Assembly (NCBI GenBank): GCA_963791575.1
Contig: CAWBSY010000020.1
Span: 111,993 to 175,992 of the forward strand
Length of the DNA: 64,000 bases
From: JAOAPG01 sp963791575
GTDB lineage: Bacteria; Acidobacteriota; Terriglobia; Terriglobales; Acidobacteriaceae
Direction of reading: 5' to 3'
A program made the position numbers and the translations under genes. Shown here in pieces: positions 9,471 to 17,982 of the stretch. How positions within the stretch are numbered: position 1 is the stretch's first letter; every line of letters begins with the position of its first letter. The notes beneath the pieces are model-generated. The model was not told the DNA's origin and ran no database searches. It saw nothing but the letters and a program-made list of their open reading frames with translations.

Positions 9471-9508
9471 GCCCCGTCCTACTCGCGTTTTTTGCAAGAG
9501 GGCGGGGG
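9471..9508. other. Long GC-rich hairpin between metK and ahcY
   Basis: The nine-base arms CCCCGTCCT (9472-9480) and AGGGCGGGG (9499-9507) pair with one G-U step. A second inner stem flanks a T-rich loop, giving a stable hairpin on either strand. It sits directly after the metK stop and before ahcY on the minus strand. No clean U-tract follows in that direction, so it looks more like an RNA processing, stability or partial attenuation element than a full terminator. Confidence 0.5.
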
Positions 9509-9517
9509 TTCTCACCT

Positions 9518-10702
9518 CTACTTGCGGGCTCCAACTGTGGCCGGCTCTCGTAGTCCCGCGTCAGTCGCCAACTTGGTCGCCTTATCGGTTGCTTCCCAAG
9601 TGAAGTCCGGATCGTTTCGTCCGAAGTGTCCGTAGGCCGCGGTCTTGCAGTAAATCGGACGCCGCAGTTTGAGCGATTCGATAATTCCCTTCGGAGTCAG
9701 CTTGAAATTCGCGCGAACGAGATCAGGGATGATGGCCTTATCCACTTTCTCAGTTCCGAAAGTATCGACCAGAACGCTGACCGGTTCGGCGACGCCGATC
9801 GCATAGGCGAGTTGCACTTCGCAACGATTCGCCAAACCACCAGCAACAATATTTTTAGCAATGTAGCGCGCCATGTAAGCAGCCGAACGATCAACCTTCG
9901 TCGGATCCTTGCCGCTGAAAGCCCCGCCGCCGTGACGTCCCATCCCGCCATAAGTATCGACAATGATCTTGCGGCCGGTAAGCCCGGTATCTCCCATCGG
10001 CCCGCCAATCACAAATCGGCCAGTAGGATTGATGTGATACTTGGTGTCTTCATCAAGAAGCTTGGCAGGAAGCACAGCCTGAATGACGTGCTTGAGAATA
10101 TCGCCGCGAAGTTCGTCATTGCCGACAGTCTCGGCGTGCTGAGTTGAAATCACAACAGCATCAATGCGAACCGGTTTGTGGTTGGCATCATATTCAACTG
10201 TAACTTGGGATTTTCCATCAGGACGAAGGTAGGGGAGCTTGCCACTCTTGCGAACTTCCGAAAGCCGGTGAGTTAGCTTGTGCGCCAGTGAGATAGGAGT
10301 TGGCATGAAATCCTCATTCTCATCACAAGCATACCCAAACATCATTCCCTGGTCGCCGGCTCCTCCTGTGTCTACTCCCATTGCTATGTCTCCAGACTGC
10401 TTATTTATGCTGGAGATCACTGCGCAGGTATTGGAATCGAATCCGTAGAGCGCGTTGTTGTAGCCGATTGCGGCGATGGTTCCGCGGACTAGCGATTGGA
10501 AATCCACGTAGGCTTTGGTTGTTATTTCTCCGGCTATTACTACCAAGCCGGTTGCGGTCAGAGTTTCGCAGGCGACGCGGCTCGTGGGATCTTCCGCCAG
10601 GCAGGCGTCGAGGATAGCATCAGAAATCTGGTCGGCGATCTTGTCGGGATGGCCTTCCGTCACGGATTCGGACGTAAAAAGATAACGGTTCTTGGGTGAC
10701 AA
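9518..10702 (-). CDS. metK: S-adenosylmethionine synthetase
   Basis: A 394-residue methionine adenosyltransferase making SAM from methionine and ATP. Signature motifs are intact: FTSESVTEGHPDKIADQISD (the PxK ATP/phosphate region), GAGDQGMMFGYA, and the P-loop-like GGGAFSGKDPTKVDRSAAY with the catalytic lysines and aspartates. The start is a TTG at 10702, fixed by an excellent upstream AAGGAG six bases away; no ATG is available near the family N-terminus. It leads a two-gene unit with ahcY. The 228 bases upstream, back to rodZ, were examined for a SAM-responsive riboswitch and none was recognised. Confidence 0.97.
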   Translation of the reverse strand: MSPKNRYLFTSESVTEGHPDKIADQISDAILDACLAEDPTSRVACETLTATGLVVIAGEITTKAYVDFQSLVRGTIAAIGYNNALYGFDSNTCAVISSINKQSGDIAMGVDTGGAGDQGMMFGYACDENEDFMPTPISLAHKLTHRLSEVRKSGKLPYLRPDGKSQVTVEYDANHKPVRIDAVVISTQHAETVGNDELRGDILKHVIQAVLPAKLLDEDTKYHINPTGRFVIGGPMGDTGLTGRKIIVDTYGGMGRHGGGAFSGKDPTKVDRSAAYMARYIAKNIVAGGLANRCEVQLAYAIGVAEPVSVLVDTFGTEKVDKAIIPDLVRANFKLTPKGIIESLKLRRPIYCKTAAYGHFGRNDPDFTWEATDKATKLATDAGLREPATVGARK

Positions 10703-10930
10703 TCGGTTCTCCTTAAAACAAACTGGGCGTCACGTCTGGCGGGGGTAACAAGAACATAACTGCCGAAATGACCATTTTGAAGACTCTAAAAAGCTATCAG
10801 AGAAGGCAGCCCGAGGCAATGATTTTGCTTCCAGTTGCGAACCACATCAGTGAGCGGAGGCCCAAATAGGGTAGATGGCTGCTTTATGAGGTTAAATAGA
10901 AGGTCAAGATTTATTTTGTTGCACTTACAG

Positions 10931-11764
10931 CTATTCCGGCACTACGGTTCGGTTGCGATTCAGAGGCCTCAAACCGTTTGCGTCGAAGGTCAGGGTTCTA
11001 ACATTTCCGTACTCTCCTTGCGACGGCAACTTGTTGCCGTTGAACCAGAGATCCACTCCACCAACGTTGCCGGCTTTAATCACGATTTCTTTCTGCGCCT
11101 CAATCGATTTTTCTTCTTCGGCGGCCAGCGTATCCTGCATGATCTCTTTGCCGTCAGCGGTGACGGATAGCCAGGAATCATCACTCGCTCGGATCTTCAC
11201 AACGAAAGTTCCAAGCGAGGAAGCTGGCGATTGGATCTGGTTCTCGGTTGCAAGTTCTCGGTTCTCAGTTACGCCGGATTGAGGATGTTCTGAAGTGGAG
11301 ACAGAAGAAACGTTGGTGGCGGCCTTGGGCCCGGGCACTCCAGCACGCTCAGCGACGTTTAGTTGTCGCGGGTGGAACGCCCAAAACGCCAAACTCAACA
11401 CCACAATAATCACCAACAGGGGAAGGGCAAGGCTGCGCCATTGAAAGTGAGTAACACTTTCTCTCTTTGCTGCCACTACTATCGGAAGAGGGTGGTCGGC
11501 CTCTGCTTCGGCCGGCTTTTTGGGCTGATCCTCTCCTGATGCCGCCAAGTAATCGGCAATGGCCTGGTCTTCATCTACACCAATCGTGCGGGCGTAAGAA
11601 CGAACAAAGCCCCTGTTAAAAATGCCGCCGGGAAGCTGCTCGAAGTGTTCTTCTTCCAAAGCGCAGAGAAATCGCACTCCAATTTTGGTGGACGAAGAGA
11701 TTTGATCCAAGGTGATGCCGCGCTGCTCGCGGACCTTCTTGAGTTGTGCGCCAAAAGGGGCCAA
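10931..11764 (-). CDS. rodZ: RodZ-like cell-shape protein (HTH, TM, DUF4115)
   Basis: A 277-residue protein with the RodZ arrangement. Residues 1-75 form a helix-turn-helix of the XRE-like HTH_25 type (LKKVREQRGITLDQISSSTK, FNRGFVRSYARTIG). An acidic cytoplasmic linker follows, then one transmembrane helix at about 125-147 (ALPLLVIIVVLSLAFWAF). A Ser/Thr-rich spacer leads to a periplasmic DUF4115 beta domain near the end (FVVKIRASDDSWLSVTADGK, NVRTLTFDANGLRPL). RodZ links MreB filaments to the membrane in the elongasome. The start is a TTG at 11764 with GGAG upstream at good spacing. It is divergent from the diguanylate cyclase, with 261 bases between the starts. Confidence 0.85.
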   Translation of the reverse strand: MAPFGAQLKKVREQRGITLDQISSSTKIGVRFLCALEEEHFEQLPGGIFNRGFVRSYARTIGVDEDQAIADYLAASGEDQPKKPAEAEADHPLPIVVAAKRESVTHFQWRSLALPLLVIIVVLSLAFWAFHPRQLNVAERAGVPGPKAATNVSSVSTSEHPQSGVTENRELATENQIQSPASSLGTFVVKIRASDDSWLSVTADGKEIMQDTLAAEEEKSIEAQKEIVIKAGNVGGVDLWFNGNKLPSQGEYGNVRTLTFDANGLRPLNRNRTVVPE

Positions 11765-12025
11765 TCGACGGATCTCCTTCCCCAGGGATGAAGGACGACT
11801 CCCGACTGGGATAACTATATGTCAGGTATCGCAGAAACAGGCAGGAATTTTGGATCTTGAGAGGGAAGTCGTCCACATGGTGAGGGGCGATTTGGCGAGA
11901 AATTTATGATTATGGGAGGTACCGTGGCTTTCACGGTTCGGATTACTAAGGTTCATTGCGGGTGGTTCCCACCGCCGAATATAATCGCAACAATTCCGCG
12001 CCACATTATTATTAGGTAGAGGTTC

Positions 12026-13078
12026 ATGCCAAAGTCCCCCATCGCCGACCAAGGCCGGCAGAATCAGGAATTGCACATCTTCCATGATGTTGCCAAGACC
12101 CTGACGTCTTCGCTCGACCTTGATTCGATCTTGCAGACGATTATGGAGAAGATGGCGGAATACTTCCGTCCGGATACATGGTCGCTGCTGATGGTCGATC
12201 ACGAAAAGGAAGAGTTGTATTTTGCAATTGCGGTGGGCGCCGCTTCGGAAGCTTTGAAGAATGTTCGCCTGAAAGTGGGAGAGGGAATTGCCGGGTACGT
12301 TGCCAAACATGGCGAGCGCTTAATCGTGCCGGACGTTAGTGCGGACTCACGCTTCGCAAGACGCATCGATGAGGTGACGCAATGGGAGACGCGTTCCGTC
12401 ATTTGCGTGCCGGTGCGGTCGAAGCTGCGGGTGCTGGGAGTTATTCAATTAGTGAACGTCGATATGGAGAACTTCGGCGATCAGGAGTCGTTTTTTCTTG
12501 GGGCACTCTGCGACTATGCCGCGATTGCGATTGAGAATGCGAACGCGGTGGAGAAGATTCAGGAACTCACCATCACCGATGACTGCACTGGTCTCTACAA
12601 TGCGCGTCATCTTTATAAGACGCTCGAAACCGAGGTGTATCGCTCAGCTCGTTTTGGATATGAGTTCACGGTAGTGTTCATTGATCTCGACCACTTCAAG
12701 CAGGTCAATGATACGCACGGACATTTAATCGGGAGCAAGTTGCTGGCGGACATTGGCTATCTTATTAAGGCTCAGTTGCGCCTGATCGATTATGCGTTTC
12801 GCTACGGCGGAGATGAATTCGTAGTGTTGTTGCCGCAGACTGGTAAAGATCAGGCATTGGTAGTGGCACGACGTTTGCGCGACAGCTTGCGTACCAGCAT
12901 GTTCTGCAAGGACGAAGGGCTGAATCTGAATGTGCGCGCTTCCATGGGAGTAGCGACTTATCCGCATGACGCCAAGACTCCGCATGACATCATTCGTCAG
13001 GCCGACGAGATGATGTATCTGGTGAAGAACACGTCGAGGGACAATATTGGGATCGCGCAAAGAGGAGTTATGAAGTAG
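12026..13078 (+). CDS. GAF-GGDEF diguanylate cyclase
   Basis: A 350-residue cytosolic signalling protein. A GAF domain occupies about residues 25-170 (TLTSSLDLDSILQTIMEK, VGEGIAGYVAKHGERLIVPD, SVICVPVRSKLRVLGVIQLV). A GGDEF domain occupies about 185-340 and makes cyclic di-GMP from two GTP. The active-site loop is YGGDEF, with GGDEF at residues 261-265. An intact inhibitory I-site RxxD (R252-D255) lies exactly five residues before it, so product feedback is expected. TDDCTGLYNARHL marks the domain start. The GAF ligand cannot be predicted. No membrane segment or EAL domain is present. The start at 12026 is preceded by TAGAGG. Confidence 0.93.
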   Translation: MPKSPIADQGRQNQELHIFHDVAKTLTSSLDLDSILQTIMEKMAEYFRPDTWSLLMVDHEKEELYFAIAVGAASEALKNVRLKVGEGIAGYVAKHGERLIVPDVSADSRFARRIDEVTQWETRSVICVPVRSKLRVLGVIQLVNVDMENFGDQESFFLGALCDYAAIAIENANAVEKIQELTITDDCTGLYNARHLYKTLETEVYRSARFGYEFTVVFIDLDHFKQVNDTHGHLIGSKLLADIGYLIKAQLRLIDYAFRYGGDEFVVLLPQTGKDQALVVARRLRDSLRTSMFCKDEGLNLNVRASMGVATYPHDAKTPHDIIRQADEMMYLVKNTSRDNIGIAQRGVMK

Positions 13079-13251
13079 GGGACGAAATACTTCTCGATAT
13101 AGCCAACTCATCCGCAAAAAGCGCGATTGCGAGGGGCACCCGGTCCTCCGAATCTTTTGAAACGTCTGTCATCATATTGCCTTTAAGGATTCCACTCGCA
13201 GTACATTTACATCTTGAATGTTGAATATTCATTGTATAGAACAGATTTCGC

Positions 13252-14805
13252 TTAAGTCGCCCTATGCCGTTTTCGACCACTGCGAATCTTGGATGGCGTT
13301 GGAGCGCCACAACATCGCTTAAATCTCTTACCACTGCCGCACGTGCAGACTGAGTTTCTGGGAACCTGTGGGCCACCTTCGTATTTGTCGAACACCGGAT
13401 ACTCTTTTTCATTGCCGACAAATTTCTGAACGTTCACTAATAGACCGAGTTCTTTCTGGCTTGCGCGAGCCTGTTCATTTAGTGCCTCGCTCCATGCCGT
13501 CGCGTCAAGGTGAAGAAAATCCTCCGACCGATAATCTTTACCGTCCAAGGTTTCAGTGGCGATGCCGATTATGTGTTGCGCGTCGGGATACTGGAGCTTT
13601 ACGACCATGAGCAGTTCCCGCAGCAAAGTCGTGCGGACAGTTCGGTAAACATGTTCCTCAATCTCAGCTTTACGCGGAAGAAGGAGAAACAGGTAATGTG
13701 GTTCACCTGGACGTGAAGGTAATAGCACTCTAGAGCAGCGAAAATCGGGCGGCGTCTTGTGCATGATCTCTAAGAGTGATTTAGATAGTAGCCTGCGACG
13801 AGTACGATTCTCACAAGCAAGCCATCTGAACGACTGTTCCTGTAAAGCAATACGGGATTCCGTCGTTTCATATTGGGTTCCAGTCATCAAATGATGTGCG
13901 AACTTTTCCACTAACGTGTCCCACATGTAACTGACATGATTGGCCTCAACCTGAGCCTTGCGCTCCTCGCTTCGCAGAAATTTCTCCCATTCACCTTCAG
14001 CAATCATCACTCCTCTGATATCGGGCGGAAAGACGAAGTCATGATCTCCTTCCCTGTTCAACTTTTTGACGTATTGAGCGAGAAGTTCTTCTTCACCTGT
14101 TGCTAGTACTCGCAGATTGCCGGTCAGCAACTTTTCTTTCTTGGTGAGGTACGAGACGAAATCAATTACGGTGTCCAAATAACCGAGGACGATGTCCAGA
14201 GAAGTGTCATCAAAAACGTGAACGAACCCCTTTGTTGGGTCAATCCGACCAATCGTGAAGGGGTGTTCCAAATGCATCTGTTCCCCGATAAGATCAGACT
14301 CCAGCATCAAACTTCCGCTGCCACCCTGGAAATGCTCGCGACAGATACGCGATGCGTCGTGTGCTACTACAATGCGATGAAAGACAGCCACCCGAGAGTC
14401 GGGAAGTAAGAGCGGAAATGGTTTCGTGCATTGCTTGTCAAGAAATAGTTTGTTCGGAAACTGCTGAATCCATCTTTCAGCTCCCCACACTTGCTGAGCA
14501 GATTTGATGACAGCTTTCCTGAACCATCTTGCCCAGCCAACTTTGATTCCATGTGAGGTATCAAATTGAATATGCTTATCACTGAAGATAATGATGTGAT
14601 TCTCGAATACAACCAACAGGTCGCAAACTTCTTTCCCGTCCCCCTTTCCATTCGGTCGTCCTTGGTCGCGAAACACCCCTGGATAACTCCACAAAGACAA
14701 GAAACTGCGGTCGCAGAGCTTCTTCAAATATTTCTCTGACTCAGTAATTCCTTCCGCTCGCGTGACGGTCTCGCGGGTCGACTGCTGTTCAAGCTTTGGT
14801 TTCAT
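13252..14805 (-). CDS. SEC-C motif protein with unassigned N-terminal domain
   Basis: A 517-residue protein ending in a SEC-C zinc-binding tail (NSVCTCGSGKRFKRCCG), the motif also found at the SecA C-terminus and on many orphan proteins. The ATG at 14805 has GGGAGG upstream and is preferred to the longer frame. The N-terminal 120 residues include GKEVCDLLVVFENHIIIF followed by SDKH. This beta-hairpin with acidic residues and a lysine resembles PD-(D/E)XK-like nuclease folds, but the motif is not canonical and I do not claim it. The middle is helical and charged. Its coding composition is less GC-biased than the neighbours', it stands alone, and it abuts the repeat array, all consistent with acquired DNA. 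Function unknown. Confidence 0.75.
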   Translation of the reverse strand: MKPKLEQQSTRETVTRAEGITESEKYLKKLCDRSFLSLWSYPGVFRDQGRPNGKGDGKEVCDLLVVFENHIIIFSDKHIQFDTSHGIKVGWARWFRKAVIKSAQQVWGAERWIQQFPNKLFLDKQCTKPFPLLLPDSRVAVFHRIVVAHDASRICREHFQGGSGSLMLESDLIGEQMHLEHPFTIGRIDPTKGFVHVFDDTSLDIVLGYLDTVIDFVSYLTKKEKLLTGNLRVLATGEEELLAQYVKKLNREGDHDFVFPPDIRGVMIAEGEWEKFLRSEERKAQVEANHVSYMWDTLVEKFAHHLMTGTQYETTESRIALQEQSFRWLACENRTRRRLLSKSLLEIMHKTPPDFRCSRVLLPSRPGEPHYLFLLLPRKAEIEEHVYRTVRTTLLRELLMVVKLQYPDAQHIIGIATETLDGKDYRSEDFLHLDATAWSEALNEQARASQKELGLLVNVQKFVGNEKEYPVFDKYEGGPQVPRNSVCTCGSGKRFKRCCGAPTPSKIRSGRKRHRAT

Positions 14806-14954
14806 TTTTTCTGCCTCCCAAACTCCACCCGCTACTACGGAGCCAATCATCCGCACTTTATCATCTGCTCCTGATACCGGCGAAAGCCACTGCTTCACCC
14901 TACCCGAGCTCGCGATCGCTTCCCGATGATTTGTGGCTAGAAATGTGGGGGCTT

Positions 14955-16375
14955 CCGCTCCTCAGGATGACAAAGTTTTTTGGCGGGGCGGACTGCCGAG
15001 GGTGGCTGTCGCTACGTGAGCGCATTCACTATTGACATCTACTCGGGGAAGACGAGTGCATAAGGTAGGGATCCTTCGGTTTGTCCTCGTTGGCGCAAGC
15101 GCAACTTGGCCGGCACTCAGGATGACATTGGTAAACGGCGAGCCGCTATACGAGATTATTCGTTTCCGTTGTATGGACATTCTCGCTTCCCACCCTTCCG
15201 CAAAGAACGCGGATAGGATGGGGCACCCTCTGCGTTGCGGGACAAAACGAAATCAAAAGCATGGGCTGAGATGTCCCCGCGAGGAAGTACGCGGCGTGGC
15301 GCGAATGCATAGATCCTTCGTTGGCAGGCCTTCGCGTTGTGAAGGTCTGCACTTCCTCAGGATGACAAAGTTTTTGGCGGGGCGGACTGCCGAGGGCGGC
15401 TGTCGCTACGTGAGCGCATTCACTATTGACATCTACTCGGGGAAGACGAGTGCATAAGGTAGGGATCCTTCGATTTCTCCTCGTTGGCGCAAGCGCAACT
15501 TGGCCGGCGCTCAGGATGACACCCGTCATCGATGTCATCGTTGTACGAACATTCTCGCGTCCCACCCTTCCGCACAGAACGCGGATAGGATGGGGCACCC
15601 TCTGAGTTGCGGGCAAAGCGAAATCAAAAGCATGGGCTGAGATGTCCCGCGCGGATGCATAGATTCTTCATTGGCAGGCCTTCGCGTTGCGAAGGTCTGC
15701 GCTTCTCAGGATGACAAAGTTTTTCGCGGGTCGGACAGCCGAGGCGGCTGTCGCTACGTGGGCGGATTCACTGATTGACATTTACTCGGGAGGATGGATG
15801 CGTGAGGTAGGGATCCTTCGGTTTGTCCTCGTTGCGCAAGCGCAACTTGGCCGGCACTCAGGATGACAGGGGTGTGGAGTGTTCGGCTAGGGCGACGGCT
15901 ACTACTAGATTGTTCGTTTCCGTTGTATGGACATTCTCGCGTCCCACCCTTCCGCAAAGAACGCGGATAGGATGGGGCACCCTCTGCATTGCGGGCAAAG
16001 CGAATCAAAAGCAAAACTTGGGATGTCCGGCGAGGAAGTAGGCGGGGCGGACAAAATGCATAGGTTCTTCGTTGGCATGCCTTCGCGTTGCGAAGGTCTG
16101 CGCTTCCTCAGGATGACAAAGTCTTCGCGAAGAGCGGACAGCCGAGGGCGGCTGTCCCTACGTGAGTATATTCACCGCGTAGAACACCTAGTAAGACGTG
16201 ACCGTGGACTTCAGCAGGGATCCTTCGATTTGTCCTCGTTGCGCAAGCGCAACTTGGCCGGCACTCAGGATGACAGTGGGTTGTCGATGCCATTATTGTG
16301 CGAACATCTACGCGTCCCACCCTTCCGCAGAGAACGCGGATAAGATGGGGCACCCTCTGTGCTGCTTAGGAACGA
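14955..16375. repeat. Tandem array of four composite palindromic repeat units (about 350-405 bp each)
   Basis: Four diverged copies of one long unit follow each other. Landmark CTCAGGATGACAAAG starts near 14961, 15356, 15706 and 16107. GGATCCTTCG occurs at 15069, 15463, 15811 and 16218. A C-rich/G-rich hairpin lies at 15189-15228, 15561-15600, 15943-15982 and 16316-16355. Each unit holds three hairpin-capable parts: ten-base arms AGGCCTTCGC/GCGAAGGTCT, a short TTGGCGCAAGCGCAA palindrome, and the CCCACCCTTCCGC / GCGGATAGGATGGG stem. CTCAGGATGACA occurs twice per unit. Open frames here are repeat-derived and are not genes. The units look like clustered REP/MITE-type elements; no transposase is present. 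Confidence 0.85.
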
Positions 16376-16396
16376 GATCGAAGTTTGTACCAGGTG

Positions 16397-16437
16397 AAAA
16401 AAGCCCCACTTCTCGCAGACGACACGAGAAATGGGGC
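16397..16437 (-). terminator. Rho-independent terminator of the beta-helix gene
   Basis: On the minus strand, a 13-base stem (16403-16415 paired with 16425-16437; arms GCCCCATTTCTCG and CGAGAAGTGGGGC, with one G-U step) is followed directly by a run of six T. It lies about 45 bases after the beta-helix frame ends and shows where that transcript used to stop. Confidence 0.9.
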
Positions 16438-16479
16438 ATCCAGGAGTGGTGCATTCGGAGGAGATACTTCCGAATATTT

Positions 16480-17610
16480 TTAGTGAGTTCGGCGCATTAG
16501 CGGGGAGGGGAGCGTTAAAGCCGCTGGCCGCGTTTGAGCAGAGTTGCAGCCATTCGTGCTAATAGTGCCGACATTCAGGAATGAGTTGGTTGCAGTCAAG
16601 GGAGTTGGAGCGTAGTCGAGTCCGACCGTCGCATCGTTAATGGTGTTCCGGCTTATGACATTTCCGGTTGTACATTCGACCTCGATTGCGTACGTCGAGT
16701 CGGTAATAACATTCGATTGAATAGTCTGCCCGTTAGCAAGTAGGACGATCCCAAGTCCGCTATGGAAGATTTTGTTGCCGGTGAAGATGTTTGTTCCCTT
16801 GTCCCCGACATAAATACCAGCCGAGCTAGCGTTTAATATCGTGTTTCCTGAAAAGGTGCCCGACCCGTCGGATACGAATACCTATCGGCGAGTGTGGTCA
16901 TATTGCCGGTGGCCAAACCGGATGATGCGTCCCAGAGAAGCCCGTAGAAGCCGCTCTGCAACGAGTTGTTTTTGACGGTGGCGGTCAGGTTAGAGCCAGT
17001 ATGCGCAAATTCCGGCAAAATCCACATCATGGACAACTACTGTTTTCAACCGTGATCGTCTCAGGTGTTGAGGTCCCGTTCTCAAGCCAGATTCCAGAGC
17101 CCATTCCGGAATCGATTTGGTTCCGGGCAGTGACTCCATTGACCGTACCTGACGAAGCAGCCTGATAAAAAATCCCAGCCAGAAAGGCGGCCCCATTTAT
17201 GTTGTTGTTGCTTCCATCTACCGTCAGATTACTGATGTTGACCCCAGTCGAGCTGACGACCACCTGAGTGTAAAGAGTTCCCACATCTATGCTGATCGCA
17301 TTCTCGGTCATTCCTCCGGCGGGAACTGTGATGATCGCCTGGTTTGAATCCCCGACGCCACACCTTGAAGGGTGACCGGCTGGTACAGATTGATCTGTTC
17401 CGGGTACGTGCCGGGACAAACCAGGATGGTCGAATACGGTGGCACGGCGTTCACGGCAGCCGTGATTGTCGGGAATTGTTGAAGTTTTGGCTGGCATGTT
17501 CCGACCGCGTACTTGGTAACCGCTGCCAGGGCAGGGATGGTTGACGAGGCAACAAGGCACAGCAGGATGGATGCAATCTTAAGTTGGAAGGTGGAGTTGG
17601 TGAGTTTCAT
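16480..17610 (-). pseudogene. Secreted parallel beta-helix (right-handed) protein, frameshifted
   Basis: Read through several frames, the minus strand encodes one exported beta-helix protein of about 375 residues. The signal peptide is MKLTNSTFQLKIASILLCLV up to ALAA. The pectate-lyase/esterase-like opening is FPTITAAVNAVPPYSTILVC and YPEQINLYQPVTLQGVASG. Coils of the NISNLTVDGS, GIFYQAASSGTVNGVTARN, LTATVKNNSLQSGFYGLLW, IFTGNKIFHSGLGIVLL and AIEVECTTGNVISRN type follow. Shifts lie near 17354 (a short C run on the plus strand), near 17036 and near 16880. Such proteins bind or cleave polysaccharides, or act as surface repeats; no catalytic residues can be assigned. The terminator is intact, suggesting recent loss or sequence error. 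Confidence 0.75.
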
Positions 17611-17982
17611 GGTGGCGCTCCTTAAGGTGTTGTGAATTTGGTGCTCACCTCTAAGAGCGACGTTTTGGGAAGGATTCCCTCACGAAATCGGAAAAAGTTG
17701 TTTTTTGGGGTTTTCTTCGGATTTGGGTCGTTGGCGAATGCTTGTGCTGGCGGATTTCCCGGATTGAGGACGCCGCCGGAAGGCATGACTGAGCTGTCTC
17801 AGGGTCCCCTGCAAAATTGCCAGCGGTTCTATGTTTGCAACTTCCTAACTGAATGGCGGTAGATTTTTATCTAGAACGCGATGTGCGCGTTCGGGAGCGC
17901 TCGGTTCTGATTACGTGCTCGGCAACTTGATCATAAGGCAGCCTGGAATTTCAATACGGTACGCTGTATTAGACTGGCTGCC
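17611..17982. other. Divergent intergenic region, beta-helix gene versus GH35-like gene
   Basis: These 372 bases separate two divergent starts and must carry both promoters. An AT-rich stretch with runs of T and G lies around 17695-17725. No repeat, palindromic operator or RNA gene was recognised. Confidence 0.5.

Noticed and set aside
10703..10930. SAM riboswitch upstream of metK
   Set aside because: I looked for SAM-type stem arrangements in the 228-base leader and saw none that could be defended.
15032..16353. Several open frames of 70-156 codons on both strands
   Set aside because: They repeat with the palindromic units and show no protein family character; they are products of the repeat array.
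14955..16375. CRISPR array
   Set aside because: The units are long (350-405 bp), imperfect and internally palindromic, without short regular spacers or cas genes.
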